Source: CAZNFR01 sp964572225 (lineage in GTDB: Bacteria > Bacteroidota > Bacteroidia > Bacteroidales > GCA-2748055). From it: DNA of 26,746 nt. The DNA is taken from contig CAZNFR010000049.1 of assembly GCA_964572225.1 (NCBI GenBank), forward strand, positions 1 through 26,746, given 5' to 3'. This document shows positions 21,253 through 26,746 of this stretch, piece by piece (position 1 is the first letter of the stretch; each line of letters starts with the position of its first letter). The position numbers and the translations under genes were made by a program. Below the pieces are notes generated by a model. That model had not been told where the DNA came from and made no database searches. It saw only the letters and a list, made by a program, of their open reading frames with translations.

Positions 21253-23295
21253 ATGACAAAAGAAAAAAAGTATCATATAAAACGGACAGACAAGGAAACA
21301 CTTGAAAAATGGTTTCGGATTCTTGTTTTGGGCAGGGCTCTGGATGACCGTGCCCCGAATTACCTGAAACAGGCAATCGGATGGTCATACCACGCTCCCT
21401 ATGCTGGTCATGATGGGATACAGCTTGCCATCGGACAGATTTTTGACAAGGAATCGGACCATCTTTTTCCATATTATCGCGACCTTGGTACAGCCCTATC
21501 TGCCGGACTTACCGCAGAAGAGATCATTCTCAACGGAATATCCAAATCAACCGATCCGGCCAGTGGCGGCCGACATATGTCTAACCACCTTGGGAAACCG
21601 GAATGGAACATTCATAATACTTCCTCCTGTACCGGAAACCATGCTCAGCATGCCACCGGACTGGGCCGCGCTCTAAAAAAGTATGGGGTTAAAGGGGTGG
21701 TTATCTCCTCCCAGGGAGAATCTTCCGTTTCCGAAGGTTACGTGTACGAAGCCATCAATGGTGCAAGTACCGAAAAATTGCCGGTCCTGTTCGTTTTTCA
21801 GGATAATGGCTACGGTATCTCCGTGCCTAAAGAAGACCAGACAGCCAACCGAAAGGTGGCCAATAATTTTAGTGGCTTTAAAAATCTGAAGATTTTCCAC
21901 TGCAATGGGAAGGATGTCTTTGATTCCATGAATACCATGTATGAAGCCAAAAAGTTTATCGAGGAAAATGAAATCCCTGTGATCGTGCAGGCAAATTGTG
22001 TCAGGATCCACTCTCATTCAAACAGCGATCGCCATGAACTCTACAGGAATGACTATGAGATGAACTATGTGCTTGAATACGACCCTGTTGCCAAATATCG
22101 CCGACTCCTAATCCGTTACAACCGATTTACAGAAAACGAATTACAAAAAATTGAAGAGCAAACCAAAGAAGTGGTGAAGAAGGCTCATAAAGCCGCCATG
22201 AGTGCACCCGATCCCGATCCTGCATCCATTCTCGATTTCGTCATTCCTGAACCCTATGTCCCAGAAAAGTATCCTGAAGGACTGCATAACGAAGAAGGCG
22301 AAAAGAAAAAACTGATCGAAGCCCTCAATGAAACCCTAAAGGCAGAATTCAGATACAACCCGGATACCTACCTCTGGGGACAGGATATTGCGAATAAGGA
22401 TAAGGGAGGAATCTTTAATGTGAGCAAAGGGATGCAACAGGAATTCGGAAAAGAAAGGGTTTTCAATGCTCCCATCGCCGAGGATTTCATTGTCGGGACT
22501 GCCAACGGAATGAGCCGGTTCAACGATAAGATCCGCATCGTGGTGGAAGGCGCCGAATTTGCCGATTATTTTTGGCCCGCAATGGAACAACTCGTGGATA
22601 CTTCTCATGATTACTGGAGAACCAACGGGAAGTTTTCCCCAAATATCATTATACGCCTGGCTTCAGGAGGGTATATTGGCGGCGGACTCTACCATTCTCA
22701 GACCATTGAGGGAGCCCTTACTACTCTTCCCGGTATCAGAGTGGTCTACCCATCCTATGCCGACGATGCCGCCGGACTTCTTCGGACTTCCATGAGATCG
22801 AGAGGGGTGACCATGTTCCTCGAACCCAAGGCTCTCTATAATGCACCCAAAGTTGCCACACCCATCCCCGACGATTTTGAGGTTCCGTTTGGAAAAGCCC
22901 GAATCCGCCGGGAAGGGGAAGACCTGTCCATTATCACTTTCGGAAACACTACCCCCATGTGCCTGGAAGTGGCCGACAAACTTGCCGAAGAAGAAAATAT
23001 CGCTGTTGAAGTTCTCGACCTTAGATCTTTGAGTCCCCTGGATGAAGAGGCAGTGCTTAAAACCGCTAAAAAAACCGGTAAGGTGCTCATCGTTCATGAA
23101 GATAAAGTATTTGCTGGCTTTGGGGGCGAAATTGCTGCCCTCATTACCGATAAAGCTTTTGAATATCTGGACGGTCCCGTAAAAAGAGTGGGTTCTACCT
23201 TCACACCGGTAGGCTTTAACCGAATACTCGAGAAAGCCATCCTGCCCGATAACGACAGGATCTATAATGCAGCTCTTGAATTAATCCGGTACTAA
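21253..23295 (+). CDS. 2-oxoacid dehydrogenase E1, fused alpha-beta subunits (probably branched-chain)
   Basis: The product is 680 aa. Residues ~1-340 are the alpha part: PYYRDLGTALSAGLTAEE, GRHMSNHLG, and the thiamine-diphosphate motif GESSVSEGYVYEAING...FQDNGYGIS. Here the usual GDG...NN appears as GES...DN, and the acidic residue shift from D to E is worth noting. Residues ~350-680 are the beta part: NAPIAEDFIVGTANGMS, RLASGGYIGGGLYHSQTIEG, FLEPKALY and VEVLDLRSLSPLDEEAV. Together they decarboxylate 2-oxoacids and acylate the E2 lipoate. One-chain E1 is common in Bacteroidota branched-chain complexes. The gene is downstream of E2 in the same operon. Confidence 0.92.
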   Translation: MTKEKKYHIKRTDKETLEKWFRILVLGRALDDRAPNYLKQAIGWSYHAPYAGHDGIQLAIGQIFDKESDHLFPYYRDLGTALSAGLTAEEIILNGISKSTDPASGGRHMSNHLGKPEWNIHNTSSCTGNHAQHATGLGRALKKYGVKGVVISSQGESSVSEGYVYEAINGASTEKLPVLFVFQDNGYGISVPKEDQTANRKVANNFSGFKNLKIFHCNGKDVFDSMNTMYEAKKFIEENEIPVIVQANCVRIHSHSNSDRHELYRNDYEMNYVLEYDPVAKYRRLLIRYNRFTENELQKIEEQTKEVVKKAHKAAMSAPDPDPASILDFVIPEPYVPEKYPEGLHNEEGEKKKLIEALNETLKAEFRYNPDTYLWGQDIANKDKGGIFNVSKGMQQEFGKERVFNAPIAEDFIVGTANGMSRFNDKIRIVVEGAEFADYFWPAMEQLVDTSHDYWRTNGKFSPNIIIRLASGGYIGGGLYHSQTIEGALTTLPGIRVVYPSYADDAAGLLRTSMRSRGVTMFLEPKALYNAPKVATPIPDDFEVPFGKARIRREGEDLSIITFGNTTPMCLEVADKLAEEENIAVEVLDLRSLSPLDEEAVLKTAKKTGKVLIVHEDKVFAGFGGEIAALITDKAFEYLDGPVKRVGSTFTPVGFNRILEKAILPDNDRIYNAALELIRY

Positions 23296-23338
23296 TGATT
23301 TTTCTATCGGAAAATACAAACTAAAAAAACTAAATCCT

Positions 23339-23845
23339 GTGAAAAAAACAGCCATAATCTATAGCTTCAATACCACCAAAACCGGAAAAATTGCCGGGAA
23401 GATCAAGGAAGCCTTTAACGATGAATCCCTGGAAATGGTCAATGCCGAGGAAATCACCTCCGAAAAGTTCCTCGAATACGATAACCTGATTCTGGGTGTT
23501 CCTACCTGGTTCGACGGAGAACTTCCCAATTACTGGGATGAATTTAGCGCAGACCTGGAGGAACTCGATCTCAAAGGAAAAAATATTGCCATCTTCGGAT
23601 TGGGAGACCAGAAAAAATATAGTGAGAATTTTGTCGATGCCATCGGGATCATGGCCGGGATCGTGAAAGAAATCGGTGCAAAGGTAGTGGGCTATACATC
23701 CACTCAAGGATATGACTTTGAAGGCTCTAAAGCTCTCGATGGCGAACATTTTATGGGACTTGCCATCGACTATGAAAATCAGGGATCCAAAAATAAGGAA
23801 AGAGTGACTCAATGGGTTGAACAATTAAAAAAGGAATTTGAATAA
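23339..23845 (+). CDS. fldA: Flavodoxin (long-chain type), GTG start
   Basis: The product is 168 aa, a usual length. The FMN phosphate loop region is SFNTTKTGKIAGK near residues 9-21. The 50s loop is GVPTWFDGELPNYWDEF (~54-70), and the 90s loop is GLGDQKKYSENFVDAIG (~88-104). STQGYDFEGSKALDGEHFMGLAID is the insertion and tail of long-chain flavodoxins. The start codon is GTG at 23339; no ATG fits the N-terminus. It carries low-potential electrons, replacing ferredoxin, often under iron shortage. It lies 43 bases after E1 and could be read in the same transcript, though no link in function is evident. Confidence 0.93.
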   Translation: MKKTAIIYSFNTTKTGKIAGKIKEAFNDESLEMVNAEEITSEKFLEYDNLILGVPTWFDGELPNYWDEFSADLEELDLKGKNIAIFGLGDQKKYSENFVDAIGIMAGIVKEIGAKVVGYTSTQGYDFEGSKALDGEHFMGLAIDYENQGSKNKERVTQWVEQLKKEFE

Positions 23846-24146
23846 TACCCCGGAACCACGCTGAATTCATCACTCTTGATAAGAAAAGAGACCGATTAAC
23901 ATCTGAAATTAAAATTTATTTTTCTCTTATCAATTGTTTCTTAATTTAGCTTTTTAATAATAAAAAATCACTCAGTTCTGGTTTTATAGAATATTTATTG
24001 CTTTTTTTGCAAGTGGCTTTAGATTTATCGGTTCGTGATAACAATAACCATGGCCCGGTTTAATTTTAAAGCCAGTTTTTTATTGAAATCATTAACTAAC
24101 AACTACCTTTCATAATACCTCCGGGTATTTATCCATGTAGTTAAAA
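23846..24146 (+). other. Leader region of leuA, with a possible leader peptide
   Basis: This 301-base gap holds a 9-bp inverted repeat, TTGATAAGA (23876-23884) and TCTTATCAA (23925-23933), and a 21-codon open frame at 24050-24115. That frame has five Leu codons (TTA, TTG, TTA, CTT among them) and is followed by the small hairpin ATACC-TCCG-GGTAT. Placement before a leucine biosynthesis gene suggests attenuation, but the Leu codons are not a tight run and the hairpin lacks a long T-tract. Confidence 0.25.
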
Positions 24147-25655
24147 ATGAAAACTATGACAAAAGAAAGGGTATATGTATTCGACACTACCTTAAGAGAT
24201 GGTGAACAGGTACCGGGATGTCAGTTAAATACGGTTGAAAAAATTGAAGTGGCAAAGGCTCTCGAACAACTCGGAGTAGATGTGCTCGAAGCCGGGTTTC
24301 CCATTTCCAGTCCGGGTGATTTTAACTCGGTAGTCGAGATTTCCAAGGCTGTACAGGAACCTACCATTTGCGCTCTCACCCGCGCGGTTAAAAAAGATAT
24401 TGAAGTTGCCGCCGATGCCCTTAAATTTGCAAAGAAAGGAAGGATCCATACCGGGATCGGAACTTCTTATTACCATATCTATCACAAACTTAACAGCAAT
24501 CCGGAGGCCATCATCGAAAGGGCTGTCGATGCAGTTAAGTACGCAAAAAGTTTTGTTGAGGATATTGAATTCTATGCCGAGGATGCAGGTAGGACCGACA
24601 ATTCTTACCTGGCCAGGGTGGTTGAAGCGGTCATAAAAGCAGGTGCCACGGTAATTAATATCCCGGATACCACCGGATATACCCTTCCCGAAGAATTTGG
24701 CCGGAAAATCCGCTTCCTGATAGAAAACGTGAAGGGGATCGATGATGTAATCATTTCCACACATTGCCACAACGACCTGGGTATGGCCACCGCTAATACC
24801 ATTTCCGGCGTGCTCAATGGAGCAAGACAGGTTGAGGTTACCATGAATGGGATCGGCGAACGCGCCGGAAATACCTCCCTGGAGGAGGTCGTGATGATCC
24901 TTAAAAGCCGGAAACACCTCAATCTAACCACCAATATCAATCCGAAGAAAATATTTAAAACCAGTCGATTGGTTTCCACTCTCATGAGAATGCCTGTTCA
25001 GCCCAATAAAGCCATCGTGGGTAGAAATGCATTCGCTCACTCCTCAGGGATCCACCAGGACGGGGTTCTCAAAAGAAGAGAAAACTACGAAATTATTAAC
25101 CCCAAAACCGTCGGGATCAATGAATCGGCAATCGTCCTCACCGCCCGAAGTGGCAGAGCCGCGTTAAAGCACAGGCTGGAAAAACTGGGCTACAAACTCG
25201 ATAAAAAACACATTGATCGAATCTATGAAGAATTTCTGACCCTGGCCGACTCGAAAAAGGATATTATAGACGAGGATCTTAAAGTACTGGCAGGCAAGGA
25301 AGTGGCCGAGGATAATCGTCGAATACATCTGAAAAAACTACAGGTGGTTTCCGGTAAAGGATCCCTGCCTGTGGCTACGGTCACTCTTCAAATTAACGGA
25401 GAGGTGGAAACTGCAACTTCCGAAGGGAATGGACCCATCGATGCTTCCTTCAGTGCAGTGAAACTGATCGTAAAAAAGAAAGCCCGGCTCGAGGAATTCC
25501 TTATCCAGGCAATCACGCGGGGAAGCGGAGACCTTGGCAAAGTTCACGTACAGGTAGAAAACAAAGGTGTATTGTATTATGGATTCAGTGCCGATACCGA
25601 TATTATAACTGCCTCGGTTGAAGCTTATATCGATGCACTGAGTCAGATCGTATAA
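24147..25655 (+). CDS. leuA: 2-isopropylmalate synthase
   Basis: The product is 502 aa. The catalytic TIM barrel (~8-275) has FDTTLRDGEQVPGCQL with metal ligand D13 and R17, metal ligands H206 and H208 (STHCHNDLGMATAN), and N242 in GERAGNTSLEE. A middle region with HSSGIHQDGVLK (~297-308) follows. The C-terminal regulatory LeuA dimer domain (~385-502) has GNGPIDASFSAVK, so leucine feedback inhibition is likely. It condenses acetyl-CoA with 2-oxoisovalerate in the first committed step to leucine. Related citramalate and homocitrate synthases share the fold; the sequence fits LeuA best. ATG 24147 is chosen, but ATG 24156 is possible. No leuBCD are nearby in the window. Confidence 0.92.
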   Translation: MKTMTKERVYVFDTTLRDGEQVPGCQLNTVEKIEVAKALEQLGVDVLEAGFPISSPGDFNSVVEISKAVQEPTICALTRAVKKDIEVAADALKFAKKGRIHTGIGTSYYHIYHKLNSNPEAIIERAVDAVKYAKSFVEDIEFYAEDAGRTDNSYLARVVEAVIKAGATVINIPDTTGYTLPEEFGRKIRFLIENVKGIDDVIISTHCHNDLGMATANTISGVLNGARQVEVTMNGIGERAGNTSLEEVVMILKSRKHLNLTTNINPKKIFKTSRLVSTLMRMPVQPNKAIVGRNAFAHSSGIHQDGVLKRRENYEIINPKTVGINESAIVLTARSGRAALKHRLEKLGYKLDKKHIDRIYEEFLTLADSKKDIIDEDLKVLAGKEVAEDNRRIHLKKLQVVSGKGSLPVATVTLQINGEVETATSEGNGPIDASFSAVKLIVKKKARLEEFLIQAITRGSGDLGKVHVQVENKGVLYYGFSADTDIITASVEAYIDALSQIV

Positions 25656-25689
25656 GCACTCTCCTATTCCATATATTAACCTTGAATTA

Positions 25690-26427
25690 ATGGAGAAACC
25701 CCGGATTTACCCATGGTTGCCGGTTTCCATAACCGGTTTTCTGATCCTCTGCCTCCTGTCAGGATTCTATCAGGAAAACAGACTTAAAATTCTTCCTCTG
25801 GGCGACTCCATTACCCAGGGTGGAAAAAAGGAAAGGAAGGAATATACCTATCGCCTGCCCCTTCAGATGATCCTCCACCGGGAAAATATCCCTTTCGATT
25901 TTGTCGGTAGCCAGCAGCACGGACTTCACAAAGATGCCGAATGGCCCGACATTGCAGAAGGTGTGCCCTTTGATCCCCACCACGAAGGCTATTACGGAAA
26001 TAAAACCGCCGATGTATGCCGCAAAGCCATCGAGGGCTACTCATCCTATAACATCCCACCCGATATTATCCTTGTTCATCTTGGAACCAATGACCAAAAA
26101 AACGGATATTTCGAAGAAAATGTCGATAAGCCGCTCAGGGAAATGATCCTGTTCTTCAGGGATAAAAATCCGGAAGTTGTCATCCTGCTGGGTCACCTCA
26201 ATTTTAACGATAGCGGACCTGCATTCGAGATAAGAGAGGTAATCAATCGTCTGGCAAAAGAGATGAATACGGAAAAATCGCCGGTAAAAACCGTCAATCA
26301 TTTCGAAGACTGGAACGAAAATCCCCAACACCTGTTTACGGATACCTTCGACTGGGCCCATCCAAATCCCAAAGGACAGGAAAAAATGGCTCTTAAATGG
26401 TGGCAGAGCATCAGGGAATTTATCTGA
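25690..26427 (+). CDS. Exported SGNH/GDSL-type esterase
   Basis: The product is 245 aa. A hydrophobic N-terminal segment (residues ~9-26) serves as signal peptide or anchor. Block I is LPLGDSITQGG with nucleophile S40, block II glycine lies near GYYGNKT, block III is HLGTND with N133, and the catalytic pair is D221/H224 in FDWAHPNPKG. SGNH hydrolases deacylate carbohydrates or lipids. The spacing GDSITxG...HEGYxG...HLGTND resembles secreted carbohydrate or rhamnogalacturonan acetylesterase relatives, but the substrate is unknown. It lies 34 bases after leuA on the same strand; co-transcription is possible without a functional link. Confidence 0.9.
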   Translation: MEKPRIYPWLPVSITGFLILCLLSGFYQENRLKILPLGDSITQGGKKERKEYTYRLPLQMILHRENIPFDFVGSQQHGLHKDAEWPDIAEGVPFDPHHEGYYGNKTADVCRKAIEGYSSYNIPPDIILVHLGTNDQKNGYFEENVDKPLREMILFFRDKNPEVVILLGHLNFNDSGPAFEIREVINRLAKEMNTEKSPVKTVNHFEDWNENPQHLFTDTFDWAHPNPKGQEKMALKWWQSIREFI

Positions 26428-26559
26428 AATTGTTCTGCTGGCCTCCGTCTTTGATTTATCTGCCTTTTTGTAAACTCACGATCGAAAAGAGGATTTTAAC
26501 ATATCCCTAACAAAGACCAGATTCATATATTATATGTATATGTTTATATATGAGAGAAT

Positions 26560-26567
26560 TACATTTG
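26560..26567 (+). promoter_or_regulatory. -7 promoter box of the last, partial gene
   Basis: TACATTTG is a perfect TAnnTTTG 97 bases before the start codon at 26665. The upstream sequence is extremely AT-rich; no clear TTTG is seen at -33. Confidence 0.5.
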
Positions 26568-26664
26568 TAAAACAATTTTTTCGCTTTTCTGTTGAATAAA
26601 TGTGAGTTTTGAATTGTCTAAAGCTTGACAAGAATCATTAAACAAATTAAACAGAAATTAACCA

Positions 26665-26746
26665 ATGAGATTTTTAGTTGCGGGACTTTTGATATTTGTA
26701 GCTTTTGAAATTACCTATGCTCAACCCTCTGCCCCCTCTTCTTCCT
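26665..26746 (+). CDS. Secreted protein, N-terminal fragment (cut by window end)
   Basis: Only 27 codons are visible. MRFLVAGLLIFVAFEITYAQ is a typical signal peptide with cleavage after YA or AQ; the mature part begins QPSAPSSS, a Pro/Ser-rich stretch like a linker. The ATG follows an A-rich leader (TTAACCAATG). Nothing can be said about function. Confidence 0.65.
   Translation, partial: MRFLVAGLLIFVAFEITYAQPSAPSSS

Overview
The window is a piece of a Bacteroidota chromosome, probably from a free-living member. The signs are several copies of the phylum's TAnnTTTG -7 promoter element with TTTG-type -33 elements, weak Shine-Dalgarno sequences, Bacteroidota-style lipoproteins and outer-membrane barrels, and a fused alpha-beta E1 subunit of a 2-oxoacid dehydrogenase. 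All assignments come from reading the sequence and translations; no database search was run.

Left part, 1-5050 (minus strand, visibly AT-rich): an integron-like gene-cassette array next to a tyrosine recombinase. Two imperfect-palindrome sites resembling integron attC sites (418-556 and 1801-1946) separate single- or two-gene cassettes that all read on the minus strand. For both complete cassettes, the first bases after the predicted cut site are complementary to the outer arm of the cassette's own attC-like site (14/15 and 13/15 bases), as expected if each cassette closes into a circle. All cassette genes encode membrane, lipoprotein or exported products. The recombinase at 3461-5050 has an IntI-like SPLD tail, lacks the extra segment of classical integron integrases, and carries three N-terminal repeats, each with a W-x6-W signature that resembles HARP-type DNA-binding repeats. 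This is the most novel part of the window.

5245-10571: a DNA-damage mutagenesis module. A catalytically intact Y-family polymerase (dinB) and a short, second-type DnaE polymerase lie in one minus-strand operon. They diverge from an XRE-S24 (LexA/CI-like) self-cleaving repressor. The 129-bp divergent region holds two near-identical palindromes, TGATTAA-N3-TTAATCA, one next to a good promoter. The integrase lies directly downstream of this operon on the same strand, so damage-induced read-through could reach it. A decayed copy of the repressor gene's 3' end follows the repressor.

10579-12148: a Lon substrate-binding-domain protein and a SRAP (HMCES/YedK-type) abasic-site shield protein. 12149-12735 contains a likely small RNA closed by a 13-bp stem and followed by a T-tract.

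12736-16333: an MCE-type lipid transport operon with the MCE substrate-binding protein, a PqiC-like lipoprotein, a STAS-MlaE permease fusion and the MlaF-type ATPase. It is followed by a second candidate RNA gene of about 450 nt (16497-16947) with a perfect -7 box and a strong terminator.

17294-26746: a serine beta-lactamase-fold hydrolase, an unrecognised two-half Rossmann-like protein, the E2 and fused E1 of a (probably branched-chain) 2-oxoacid dehydrogenase, a flavodoxin with a GTG start, 2-isopropylmalate synthase, a GDSL/SGNH esterase, and the first codons of a secreted protein cut by the window end.
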